Shown piece after piece: positions 39,201 through 51,890 of a stretch of DNA of 64,000 nt (position 1 is the first letter of the stretch; each line of letters begins with the position of its first letter). Below the pieces are notes generated by a model. The model saw only the letters and a program-made list of their open reading frames with translations, did no database searches and had not been told where the DNA came from. Both the position numbers and the translations under genes were made by a program. Source of the stretch: Monomorium pharaonis (Eukaryota > Arthropoda > Insecta > Hymenoptera > Formicidae); assembly GCF_013373865.1 (NCBI RefSeq), contig NC_050474.1, positions 6,423,561 to 6,487,560 on the forward strand, in the 5' to 3' direction.

Positions 39201-40829
39201 CACGTTACGTAAGACGTAAAACACTGAAATATTTTAACTATTATATAACGAATATATAACTGTGTCGACCGGACGCTTTCGCGTAAAGTTCCTCAATTAT
39301 TCAATTGGCGCCGAAGTACCGATGGAAGAAACTTGCTTTGAAAATCTATCGCGGATTCCGACCAATTCGCTTAAATAATGCTCGTGCATTGGTACTAAAT
39401 CTCTAAATCTCGGATCGGCGCATTGTACGTGGCGTGCAAGTCGCGAGACGGATATTTCCCCGCAGATATACCGCAAAAGGCGGCTCCGGATCGGATTCGA
39501 CCAATCTTCTCGAGTGCAACTGCCAATAAACTCCCGTAGAAATCGCGCTTCCTTTTGCGGCTGAAATATGACATTTGCATACGAACGTGACGTCCCCACC
39601 CTCGCATCCGCGAGGACGACACCACTCTCGTGGTACGTGCGTGTCTGTGTGTGTGCATTGAGTTTCCCTTGGGGAACTTTGCATTTATGTGTATCGTCGA
39701 CAAAGGGAAACGTTCCCTTAGCGATTCTTTAAACGGCTCCGCGAGCTCGATCCCGAAAGATCGGCCGCGCGGCCGAGAGATTTAGCGGGCGATGATCGCC
39801 GGATGAAAAGTGCGCGGCCGGCGGAGGCGGTTAGGTTCCCGGTACCCGGCGACACGCGGCGAGAGATGGTACGGGGACACACGCGGGAATATTGGGTTAG
39901 TTTTTGCCGGTTAGGTTTCTAGTTTCTCGAGTAGCGCAACGAGGTCTGCCGCGCACTTCCCGTAGACCGAGCGACCACCAGAGCGCGTTCCAGATTGGAA
40001 CTCCCGCGACGATCAATTTCACTATTTTAGCGAGAGACAAAAGAGCGAGACACGCTGAGTCCCCGGGTACTTCTGTAAGTACCCGAACGCCCGCCGCTCT
40101 CCGATCGGCACGATGACGTATGGCTTGATTAATGACACCGCGGAATACGGGTGATGCATTGCGGGCGATGTTACTTAGGAGAGCGCGCGCGCGCGCGCAG
40201 CAAAAAAGTTTAGGGGAGGTTGCGCTTTGGACAGGTGGAAGAACTGCAACCGGATGCAGCCGGCGCGCGCGTACGCGCTCGACCGCAAATGGCCGCGACG
40301 ACTTTTTCCGACGGATCGCCTAGAAATAAATATAACGCTCTCTAGATTTAATCGGCGCGCGCGATCGATTCTCATGAATCGGCGCGCGCTCTCGGCGGCA
40401 GCTTGAAAAATTCGTCCCTCCGTTGAATGTACAATATGTATTGACGCCGCGCGGCGAGATATATATCGCGACGACATGAAATTCAATATATGTTATCTGC
40501 AAATTTATTGAAATAGCTAGAATTTTTCACGGTTAAGAAGCTTAGCTTCCTTATCCGAATAGCCAGCGAAAGGGACTGGAATTCCCATAACTTATAGCAA
40601 TGATCAGGGGACGCGCGCCTTATTGTTAGGCGCGCGTTTATAATCCCCCACTTGAATCTCGTTCAATCGTTGAATCGATGTATTTATTGCAGAATCGAAA
40701 TTCCTCGCGCGTTCGATTAACGATTTTATTGCGGCGAGCAAACCGAGGGCGAAATAATGTAATTTCATTTGTTAGGTGGAAAGGCAGGAGAATAAATTTG
40801 CGCGTGGATCCACCGATAATGTAATAGTG

Positions 40830-40831
<2 letters not shown>

Positions 40832-40861
<30 letters not shown>
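40832..40861. repeat. (TC)15 microsatellite
   Basis: Fifteen perfect TC units, followed by an imperfect pyrimidine tail. Confidence 0.9.
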
Positions 40862-40864
<3 letters not shown>

Positions 40865-41528
40865 CTCTCTCTTTCACGCGCGCCATTGACTTATTCGACT
40901 TCAAAGCCTACGCGGAGGCCGATAACGGTATGGTAATGGCGTGAACACACACCATCGGCCAAGGTTTAACTTTCATTAAGGTCGGCAAGTGTGACCTTTT
41001 CCATCCACCGGTCCCTTATCTACCTGTCGACGCACCAAAACCGTGAGTTTTTTTCTCACGACCAACATCCTCCTTCAAACATCCTCTTTAAGTCGGATGC
41101 GCCGCGACCTATAGCCACATTTTTTCCGCGCGAGTGGAATTTCGCACCGCGCGACCGGTGACAGATTACTATGTACCCACGGCCGGGGAACCGAGCCACG
41201 AGACACACCGATCAATCATGAACGACGAATCCGAAATTATAACGGATGACATGCGGATAAAAATGGGAATTGATTTCGATAGCCGGGCAAACGGCAATTT
41301 CATGGCCGAAAAGAAAAGTCGCGTGATAAACCGTTAGGAATGAATCGTGTGAAAGTAACGGCGCACAGAATTAAACAACTGTATAGAGGAAGAAACGCAA
41401 GTGCGTTTGCTAGCCCATCGCGACGCGTGGCATGAATTTATTACGTTTTGTGAGACTAATGAGACTTGCAGTAACGGAAGTTCGGGAGGAATGGAAATCG
41501 CATCTTTTCGCTGTTTTCGTCGAATCTC

Positions 41529-41542
41529 GGGGGGGGGGGGGG
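41529..41542 (+). repeat. G14 homopolymer
   Basis: Fourteen consecutive G bases. Length error at such tracts is common in assemblies. Confidence 0.85.
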
Positions 41543-41867
41543 AACTTCGAACGCGCGAACGTCTTGGGCGTCTCCTACAAATTTTCCCATTAAGATGCTC
41601 GGTGTGCATTCGCCAGACAGCGTATACAATGTAGCTTTTATAAATACATATACGGGTGACGCGGCCTACATCACGCGAAGGCCGTCGACCCGCAAAAAGG
41701 GCGAAACAACTTGTCCGAACCTGATAGCCACGGCAATCAATCTGTTAATATCGACTCGGGGCACCGATTAAGGTACCGAACAACCACGAAACGCGAATAA
41801 CCCGCTCGCAAATAATCAACGACGAGAGGGGACCGATGCGAAATTATATTGGCAAATTAATACAAGT

Positions 41868-44800
41868 ACAGGGTGTCCGAAATGCGTCTCCCTAGGCGGA
41901 AGATTTGAAATAAGACACATGAGATGGAGATGTGCTAATTGAGCATTTGTGAGGTGAAATCGAATCGAATCTTTGGTAGCATGTTCAAAATCGAATTAAA
42001 CCGAGTCTGAAATTTTTACCAAAAATTTTAGAAAATCATTACAAAAAATAATATGTGCTAAGTATACATATATATGTATATATAGTAAATATTAAATAAT
42101 ATGTGTAAAAGTATTATATGGATAAATAAGCATTAAATATTTGTTACGTAAATTACACTGTTAAAATGAAAATATAATAGAGAAATTTTTTCAAAATTTT
42201 TTCTGAATTCTGCAAAATAAATTAAAATAAATCTATAAAGATGATTCTATTATGCTAACAAATTTTGGGATGATTTAGATTAAGACTTAAAAATGACAAA
42301 AAAATTTGGGAAATTTTAAATAAACAATCAGGCACAAGAATTAACATATACTGATCAAAATATATACGCGATTAAAATTCGAATCATCAAAACTCTTGTA
42401 CCATTCGAATTCGAATCATTCAAATTTGTTTTAAATTTCAGGTATTCGCACATCTCTAATATCACATTTTACTTATTAAAGAAGAAGTAACGTGCTGACT
42501 TGATGAAATTCTTTCTCTTCTTCTCTTCTCCTTTGCAGTACGATTAAACAATGAACCCTTGTCATAAAGAATAAAAATTCGAAAGGATTAGCTTTGCATT
42601 ATTCAAGCATATGTGCTGAATAAACGCTTCGTCACTCGAAAATCATTGTTTCTCCGATGCATGCAGAAGATTTATTCCGCATCGAACAAATAAAGCGCGC
42701 TCGTATCGTATCCTCGACGCTGTCCCATTATCGAAATGTATTCAATATCGAAACACCCTGTGTAAGCGGCGCCGCACAAAAACCTTGTCCTGCGCGAATC
42801 CAACCATTTTTCATTGCGCCGAAGGATTTCTTCGCCGAGCGTGTGAAAAATCGCACGCGTGGGTGGCGATGCGGCGAGGCGATTGTCCTCCTCGGTGCGG
42901 CCCGTGTAACCCTCTTTGCGTCAAAAACGAACAGGATCGGCGCTTTTAACGGTCCGGGGCGCTTTTAATGGCCCCGGATGGGGGGGCCTTACGTAGGCAG
43001 TACGCGACACGAAGATCGACGACGACACGGCGAGAACAGTAAGGGGACTCCTTTGCAACATTGTGTTCGCGCTTGACCCCGAAAAAAATTCCTCAACATA
43101 ATTTGCACGTCGGGGAACAAGCTCTTACCGGTTAACAGCACGTACACTTTCCCTGCCGATTATTATTATTCCTACGAGTGTCTCACTCGCGCTTTCACAT
43201 TTCTATAAAAATTTCCAGTGTGATTTATACGTGTACGTATACGTTTTCCTCTTGAAGTAGCATTCGTTGTAACACAAGAGTCCGGAATGCGCGGTTTTCT
43301 CGAGATTGCGTTGCACGTCATGGTTGAAGAGTCGAAAGATTAAAGACTACTATAAAGTGAATTTTTCAAATTCTACGTCCGTCTTTAAACTCGTTGCCGG
43401 CACGGGGAAAGCATCCCCGGCTACGCGCGGATTACTTTGTAAAGGGGGTCGGACGTCGGCGCGGGCTCAGCTCGATCGTTGTCCAATCTAAACTTCGGAG
43501 TCGCGATTGGAGCGAAATACAATTAAGAAATAAATTTAAAAAAATACGACGAGGGTAAAAGGTAGCATCGCTCGATGACCCCGAAAGAGTCCTTAATTCT
43601 CGCTCTCCTCCGCGAAGGCGGTTCGCCATAATGGAGGGCTTTTGCGCAAGGGAACCAGATCCCATGGCGAGGCGTGAGCTCGTCGGAAAAAGCCCGTGAG
43701 AGATTGCGAGAGGAGGAAGAGGAGCAGGAGGGAAAGGGGGAGAAAGGAAGGAGAGGCAGGAGAGAAACGAGATAGCGGTCCTGTCCTCCATGGACTTTTC
43801 TTCCATCTCCCCCCTCTGCTTCCCCTCTCTCTCTCTCTCTCTTTCTTTGCCGCACAATTTTGCTGCAACTTTGTTTCGCCGGCACTTTCAGTCGGATGTC
43901 ATGAGACGTCATTTCCGACGGGAACGATACGCGTTGCAAAGATTTTAACACGTTGATGGACAGCCATAATGCGGCAAAAGTCAGGAGAAAGGCAACGTCC
44001 ACTTTGCTTAATTCTCCCTCGAGATATATATTATTGCATGCGCATACGAATAAATAACGTGGAATACAAAATCTTGTTTATTTCCGCAAGATTTATTCTC
44101 GATTCGGGGAAAACCGACGCGAGAGCGGCAAAGAGGTGGCCCGGTGGAATGAGCGATATTCTACAACTCTGGGAGTCGCTACTATACATTAACGCCCGTC
44201 CGCTTGTCCGAGGATAACTTAGAAATATTAATGCACGGAAACCAGAAGAGGAGAGAGAGAGAGAGAGAAGGCGAGATACTGGAGATGCAGTCCTCTGTCC
44301 CTTTCGGCGGAGAACTTTGTTGCGGGGACATTTTTCTCGTTAATCACGCAATTTTTCAGTCTGACAGGAAACACCCTGTTTCGAAGCTTCATCGATTAAT
44401 CTCGGATGCGGAGGCTATATCTGCCTCGAATCCCCGGCGTTACTTTAGAAAACGAAAAAACGTCCACGACAATTCCGCGCGTACAAATCCTAAAACCGCC
44501 TCGCTTCGCCGTGATTAATTTTACCGGCTCGCTCGCGCCGACGACACGCGGTAAGCTCGTCGTTGTTCAACTCCCGATCGGTTATTGCGATGCCATTTAA
44601 TACCTTGTCTTTCATCGCGGGGGGGGGGGGGGTACGACGAGACGAGGCTACAGGTAGATATTTCGAGAGAGACGATAAGTATCAGTCGCGAACTGTTGGA
44701 CCTTCCTCCCCCTTTTCTGAGATACTCCGTACATATTATAGTTTAAGCGGGGATATTAGGGGCGGAATACAAATAGGTATTACAGTTGCTTGCAGAGGGG

Positions 44801-47800
44801 CTTAACATGGATGTAGTTTATGGCGGTGGGGCATGTAGGACGAAATAATTATTCAGTTACGAAACTAATTGGCCGAATACGGGATATTGGTAGTATTTTA
44901 TACAATAAATTTACCAAGTATTGTAACTTCTTTTAACGAAAACTCGAGTAGACGTGAGAACATCTTGCCAGTGTCCATTTCCATTTCAAAAAGATACTTT
45001 TAAGAAAGATTTGCATTAAATATTGTTAGATTTACGATAAATGTGTATTCTGTTGTATAGTAAGAGTAAGATAACAGCTCCAATTATAAGTCAGATTTGC
45101 AAAATTAAAAAACAGAAAGATAAAAATAGGAGATAAAGTAAATTTTATGCTTTGATGCAATTTTATTTGAATAAATTAAATCTTTTGATTTAATTTTGTT
45201 AGTCAATGGGTCAGTAAATTTTTAATTTAAACACATGCATGCTTCTGATAGAAATCACTAGCAAGAGTTTTCATTTTTAATCAAATTTTCCTTTAAAAAT
45301 GATAACATTTTATAAATTTGTAGTACAAAATAAATTTCCAATATTTTGCGTGTTTGAAAGATTAGTTTCATGTATATGAAACCATATATAAAACTCAAAG
45401 GATTTTATTAAAGGGATGAAAAAACAATTACAAAATATCAGTGTCACACAGTGTGACTCACACTTCTCTCGACTCGTATTTCAGACAGTTCTACGCGATA
45501 GTGTATTGTATTTCGTCTTCTCCTGGGATAATAACATGTCAATTCTTATCATATCTAGCCAGATATATGGGATTTTTTTCCAATAAATCGCGAGAGAGAG
45601 AAAGAGAGACAGTTGATCGTATTATATGTGACAGTCTTTTTTCTTTAAAGTGTAGTATGTCAAATTTAAATCAATTGGTATTTTCCTTTTTACGTAAATT
45701 AAAGTGTCTTAATTATATCATATATAATTGTGATATAATTAAGCTTAGAAAAAGTAGGCACGAGTTTACACGATGTGTAATAATCTTAATCGGTAATTTA
45801 GAAAAAAAAATAGACAAAAATTCAAAATGAGAGAGATAAGAACTTCATTATCGAATAAGAGAGCAATTTCAATCAATCTGAGTTTCCCCGTTTCGAAACT
45901 TTGACAATAAAAAAGTGAATTTGTCGACCCTCGCCTTGCTTTATCTCGCCGACTTTTTTCTCCCCCCCTCCCCCCAAAGCGAACACGTCGCACGGCCCTC
46001 GGGCCCAGGGCCCCTGTCCTCCGCAAGAGATTTATGTTACTGACATTGAAACTAAATTACGCTATAAATTAACTTTAAATTCGTGCTTTCGATGCACCCC
46101 GACTTATCCGTCCCCGAGGCCTCATTCATCCAGGTTTGGGCCCGTTCGTCATCGACCTTAGTGACAGTTCTGATTTTCTTTGTAACTTCTCCGTTTCACA
46201 TATCCGTAATAAAACGGTAACAAACGGTAAAAAAACGTATCTTTGCGCAGAAATAACGGTTGTGTTAAATTGTCTAAGAATTTAACTGGATACAGATCCA
46301 AAAATAATTCTAGTTAAACAATTAAAATATAATTGTGTAAATTGTTTGCTAAAATGTCAAGATATTTTTTGAAGCATTGCTCATTATACTTGAACGTCCA
46401 TCATAATTATTTTAATGATCCAATTATTTTTACCCAGAACTATATCTATACATATATAGCCAAATTGTTGAATACTTCAGCAAAACTGACCCTTTTATGA
46501 GGTCGTATTAACAATTTATTCACAATCTAACGGCTAATAAAAAGTAAACAAATTATAAATTATCTCATTATTGTTCTGCTCTCACTCAACGTCTCTCAGA
46601 CCTTCACTTCCTTTCAAGCTCTTTCGTTTTCACTCTGTTCCGACGTACGTAGTTTAGTATTACAGAATGTTAGTTTGTAATTAAGTACGATGTTTAATAA
46701 ATGAATTATGAAATTTATTTAACTAATTTATCACGTACTCGAAGAAAACATTTTGTACTAATGAGAGTCACTTTGGTATCAAATTAGCGTTAAGCGGCAC
46801 TATTGAGCGAGCACCAGTGTCATAAATCAGACCCAGTAGGAGTTAATAATAGGAGAATTTACGGAATCACAAACACCGCGCGAAACGCAATCAATCCGTG
46901 CTCGGAAAATTTGTCATTCCCGTGTACCAGTTTGACCGCCCCAATTAAGGATAATCGAGATAAACGAGCGACGCGAGTTTATATGGGTTGAATCGCGCGT
47001 GCTTCATCATGTAAAAAGCGTTCCATTAATTGCTGATACCGTTCAATCGTCAATTATATTTACATGTCGATCTAAATCTCACGATTTCCGTGATATCCCC
47101 GCAGGTACACACGAAATCATCCGATAAAACACACGTTGGAAGCTGCGGATCCCCCGTTGTCCCTCGTCTTTTTCTTACATTGCTTATAAAAATTATTCTC
47201 CCATAATTATTAAATTATTAAATTGACAATTGCACTCTCTTAGCCTCGACGTACTTCCCATGGTTCTTACATGGGATAAATCAAAACTGAATTTACGACG
47301 CAATACACTTCCCGTAGTCTTGCCTTACAGAGAATTGATTTGTTATGATTTTAACGATCGATTTTAATAGCGCTTTTAATGAGCCGTCCCGATGCGCTTG
47401 TCGGGCCATACCGGAAATTTATGATCCCTCGTTGTACCGTAAGATCGTTATCGGTATAACTTCATCCGTCGTCACAGTTGATCCTGGATGCATCGCGTGT
47501 TGGTCTATGCCGGATCTCTTTGACAGATCAGCATCCCGTTATACGGAGCCCCGAAGTCCCAATGTAATTTATGACTCCTGCGTGCAACGCGGTGGATATC
47601 CACAAACGTACACGTGCGCGCACATTAAACACTGCAGGAAATAACTGCAATAGATGATCCGAAATGATCGCGCTATTGACTATATATAATCGAATACCAT
47701 GATCAATTCTCTTTCCTTACAACTGTAGTTGGTTTCCTTCCGTGTTTAAGGCTTAGCTCTTTTGAGGCTGAATTGTTCAATGAAAAGCGAGAAATAATAT

Positions 47801-48078
47801 GCAATAAATTAAGAATATTTTAGTTCTATAATACCACAGATTAAAGTTATTAAAATTAAAAAGTTGCAGGTTCCTTAGGTTTATTTGTCTTGATAAAAAA
47901 TTTTTTGCTGCAAATGTTTGAATTTTAAACCAGCTGTAAAGAACAAAGTAACGAAAAATGTAATTTACAATAGTTTATGCAGTGAACATGATTGTATTTG
48001 ACTTTAGTTTTTGGTAAATAAATTTTAACCGAGCAATGCGAATTATCTTTTAATTTCTTTCTTTTCAGCACAACTATT
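41868..48078. other. Intergenic, alternating AT-rich and CpG-rich, no gene supported
   Basis: The 41868-42650 part is AT-rich and begins with ACAGGGTGT, a motif that returns inverted at 42753-42761 and 44371-44379. The 42650-44800 part is CpG-rich, with CT/GA runs (43828-43845, 44252-44270) and a G14 run (44619-44632). The 44850-46700 part is AT-rich, with short hairpins at 45173-45196 and 45708-45743. The rest is mixed. Frames such as 43523-44002 are repeat translations. Confidence 0.4.
44619..44632 (+). repeat. G14 homopolymer
   Basis: Fourteen consecutive G bases, the second such tract within 3.1 kb. Confidence 0.85.
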
Positions 48079-48553
48079 CAATGAAATAGAAGGCTTTATA
48101 CTTATAATAGAAGGTCGATCAGCTAGATCTTGGTGCTAATTATAATTTTTATAATATATTAATGTAATAATCTCAGCCAATAAACTGCGCGCCGACAATT
48201 CGTCGGTCTTGAAACACAGCTACTAAGCTAAACTTCGATGCTCTAGAGCATCTTAAAATCCCCCATACCCCCCTCTTCCCCGAAAAAATGTAAATTAATT
48301 TATTGAAAATTATTGAAAAATAATATCTCAGCCGGGGATCGAACCCGGATCTTCCGTGTGAATATCTTAGCCAATTCGACCACCGCGGTAGTACTCTTCG
48401 CAATAACCCGCATATCTTAGAGAGAACGTCCTTTTCAGGCGACGTATATATAACATACAACAATATTTTATTTTTCCGACCGTCATGTTTTAAACACATC
48501 AATGAAATAGAAAGTTCCATGCGGTCGACAGCTAGATCTTGGTGCTAATTATA
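48079..48553. mobile_element. tRNA-like SINE region bounded by short direct repeats
   Basis: The blocks CAATGAAATAGAA and CAGCTAGATCTTGGTGCTAA occur in the same order at 48079-48144 and 48500-48553. Between them lies the tRNA-like sequence at about 48323-48392 and a shorter repeat of ATCTCAGCC (about 48171 and 48325). The arrangement fits a SINE with duplicated flanks or a small terminal-direct-repeat element. The repeats are longer than usual target duplications. Confidence 0.5.
48323..48392 (-). repeat. tRNA-derived SINE head or degenerate tRNA pseudogene
   Basis: On the minus strand TGGTCGAATTGG matches box A, and GGTTCGATCCC is a perfect box B. The T arm folds exactly (CCGGG, seven-base loop, CCCGG). 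The acceptor stem does not pair (ACCGCGG against CTGAGAT) and the anticodon stem is weak, so it is not a functional tRNA. Confidence 0.6.
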
Positions 48554-48734
48554 TTTATCTTATGTCAAACAGAAAAAGAGCAACAAGTATAAACATATAT
48601 GGACACATGGACATATTTTATACATATTTACATAAAATTTTTATAAAAACAACTTTTCACCAGGGAGACTTGAGCCTCAATAGAAGAAAGATGGAACGTA
48701 GGGGATACACAGCGGATCGGAGGAAAGCTTGAAT

Positions 48735-51700
48735 CGATAATAAGATGCTTTATTAATAAAACAGAAGAATCAACAGAACGCGTGCGTGACCGTCAGGTAC
48801 AATTTATATACGTACGTAAACTTAATGCACGCCGTGCCCGAGCGTGCGAACGTAACGCCGAATGCGTAAGGGTGATCGCGATGTCGCGTGGTCGCGCTCA
48901 CATCGCCATCAAATATACATACAATTTATCTTTATAGAAATAAAATACACCGTATACGTGTAATATATATATATATGCGTATACCTATAATATATCATGT
49001 GTATGTGCGTGAGTATATTATATATATTGCGTGTGAGTGCGCGTAAACTTCGACTACGCCTAATTACGATCGCTACGAGCAAGGGGAGTCGGGTCGTGAT
49101 ATAGTATCTGGGAGCTGTTAGTACGTACGCGATATGTTTGGTAACTGGTAGGGTGTAAGACTAGTGTTAATGTAAGTTTCACGTCGTAGCGCCTAAAGGT
49201 ATAAAGTGTATCGGGTGTTTTGTGTACGGAAACGTTGTGCGGAAACCTCGGAATCGAAGGGCGTAGACACGGGAAAAAAATAAAGCGGAGAGAAGTCGGT
49301 CGTTCTCGTTTTACACCGTACGATATTTTTACGCTTCGCGTAATTCATTGTTCGACGGGGAATTTGCCTTGGAGGGCGAGCAGAGAGAGAGAGAGAGATT
49401 TTAGCCGTGCGGAAAGGGGACGATGATATCTGTGTGAGAATCGCGACGAGAATCGAGAAATTCTGCTGCCGGACGATCCCGGCAGCTGTCTGCGACAAAT
49501 ATAGGTGAATTCTATCGGGCGGCGCGGTGTTTGTGCGCGATAAATAAGTGGACCGTGGTAGAACAAACGGAATTGAGGACGGGAAGTCCCGATGCTGATA
49601 TTTAAGCGTCAACCTAAAGCGCGTAAGAGACGGGGTCGAATGTGTGTTCGAGCGATTGATTACGGCGATTTTGAGACTTTCCACCTTCGATTTCTGTATC
49701 TCTAGCGCAATAAATATGATACTAAGGAGAAACCTATTCTTAACATTCACGAATCTATATAAATTACATCGTACGTCATACGCGTGCAAGATGTCTTGGA
49801 AGCTGCGAGCTTTCTCCCGCGAGAGATAGATAAAGTATCTGCTCCAATTTCGAGACGGTTGGCGATGTGTTATTTTTACGTAGCTAAACCTTCAGCGATG
49901 TTTTATCAAATTTCAGAGATAATGCTTTTAGAAACCGCGATTGTATCGCGTCAGACGTTACAAAATTGCGACGAGAGGAAGCCAAGTCTTCCAAGGAATT
50001 TCCAAGAGCACCGCTACCTCTTCGACATCCCGGCATTTCTTTCGTTCGACTACACTGTACGATAAATAATATTATTGTGTGCATATAGCGCACGCGATCG
50101 CGAGCTCCACCGGCGCAATTAAGCCGCGTAGACCGGTCCAGGAGTCTCGATCTGAGACGCGGGTTTTACGCCCTCATTGATAGCCACGCAGCAGCGTTCC
50201 GCAATGATATCGCACCGCGATAATCGTAAAACGAGTTCGCTCGATATTTAGATTGCGGAAGAAAGCGCGCACGCGAATCGAGTGACGCCATAAAACAGCG
50301 AGTGAAACGCGAATTCCAATTCGTACACTCGCCGCATTCGCGATCGCGATAACTGTCGTCGAGGACGCAAGCGGGTCGAATGCGCGATCGGAATCCTCGA
50401 ACGATCGCTTATTCCGCACAGATGTGTAAAACGTGTGCGTCTGCACGTGTGTATATATGCATGCGTGTGTGTGTATGTGTATGTGTATATATAATATAAT
50501 ATTAAATAGTGTAATATGTTAATATTATATGTATATAATTACACTTTTTCTTTATTTTTATATGTAATTATGTATACTGGCACATATGAAATTGGCGCGC
50601 TTTTTTTTTCATCGTGGATGAAAGCGTGGCAGGACATGGAGAGAACTGCCTGGTTGAGCCTCTGGTTATCTGGTGACAGCGAGATTTTCCTTATCACCGC
50701 GAGTGACATTCGTCGATCTCGAAGACGCAAACGAAAATGAACATTGAAGCGGACGACGAACGCGGACTTGTAGAACCGCATTTTTACCATGCACGCAATG
50801 ACTACGAGAAACTCTGGAGCCGAGAGTTTGCGCCTCGCGCAAATTGCTCGGTGATTTTGTGGGAAATCTGAAAGTGGTCTTTCCCCTCGTGTAGATTATT
50901 CGAAAAATCTCGGCACGCGAGGCGTGCATGAATTCGCGATTATCCCGTGTAGCTCGCGCGACGGTGAGTCATTGATGCGAAAGTAAAAGGGAAGACGCTA
51001 ATTAATTATACGTCGCTAATTGCTTCGGATTACAGGTCTGCTAATGCTAATCGAATTACAATTGCATAATCGAGGTGTAACTGTAACGTTCGTTGTAAAG
51101 CAGGACTTAATTACAACACGCGTTAAATGAAATAAAACAAAGGGAACAACCTACGTATACATGTTAAACAAAATAAATAATAAATTAAATTATACTGTAT
51201 AAATGTATAATTAAAATGTGAAAATATTAAATTATCCATGAACATGACGTATGCATTAAAATATAACAATTGTAATAATTACAATTAGTAATGGACATGA
51301 CCAAGCATCGAATTATTCCGATCGATGATTCGAATAAATAAAGCACGATTAAACGCACATTCGCGTGTCCGTTTACCGTAGACCTGTGTATCATAACTCA
51401 ATCGTTACCTGCAAATCTATAAATATTACTTAAATTCGTTTCAGAAATGTCCGACATTAAAGAATATATAGAGGCACTCAATATATCACGGAACGACAAA
51501 TAAAATAAATAACTTAAATTCTCGACACCTCGTTTGTCAGCGTTGCTGTAGTTATACGTGTCTCCCAGGTAGCTCCTATACTGAAAGGGAACACCGCGAG
51601 GGCGTCGAGCCATCGAAACCTTTCGAGTTCCCATCTCATGCGCGTCCGACGACATTCGGCCATCGATTTTCACCCAACGACTTACGGTACGAACCCCGTA

Positions 51701-51890
51701 ATGCGTATAAGCAACGAATAAATCGATCTCGCCCCTAATAAAATTGCATCCCTACTGAGAACGGCGGCGCTACCCTTTCGCCAACGCGCAACGAGGACAC
51801 TCCCTTGCGGGGTGCTCTCAGCCGCCAGCATCCGGCTGTCGAGCTTGCTTCCTCCTACGAGGGAAAGAGCTGTCGCAAACAACCAGATCC
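48735..51890 (-). other. Gene 2, probable 3' UTR (up to about 3.1 kb)
   Basis: There is no supported coding frame downstream of the TAA. The stretch is mixed in composition, with TG/TA-rich simple repeats at about 48960-49030 and 50450-50510. A minus-strand AATAAA at about 50550-50555 could give a shorter form; another at 48749-48754 could give the long form. A 198-codon frame at 49193-49789 on the minus strand is inside this stretch and has no protein-like character. Confidence 0.35.
48749..48754 (-). terminator. Candidate distal poly(A) signal of gene 2
   Basis: TTTATT on the plus strand gives AATAAA on the minus strand. A T/G-containing stretch follows 25-40 bases further on in the transcript direction. 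Beyond it the sequence turns AT-rich and repeat-bearing. This is a single hexamer, so the call is weak. Confidence 0.3.

Larger units (their letters stand above)
39201..41867. other. CpG-rich intergenic block, no gene supported
   Basis: Markedly CpG-rich, with restriction-site-like palindromes (TCGGCCGCGCGGCCGA at 39761-39776), a (GC)n run near 40184-40198, a (TC)15 tract (40832-40861) and a G14 run (41529-41542). It has many overlapping 60-100-codon frames on both strands, as expected from few stop codons. It may hold regulatory DNA or a non-coding first exon, but no splice-bounded exon was recognised. Confidence 0.4.

Noticed and set aside
43432..44002. Overlapping frames of 91-159 codons on the minus strand
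   Set aside because: They are translations of GA/CT-rich DNA, giving Glu-Arg or Ser-Leu repeats.
48323..48392. Functional tRNA gene
   Set aside because: Box A, box B and the T arm are good, but the acceptor stem does not pair and the anticodon stem is weak.
49193..49789. 198-codon minus-strand frame
   Set aside because: It falls in the probable 3' UTR of gene 2; composition is irregular, includes repeat-derived Ser/Leu runs and has no domain.
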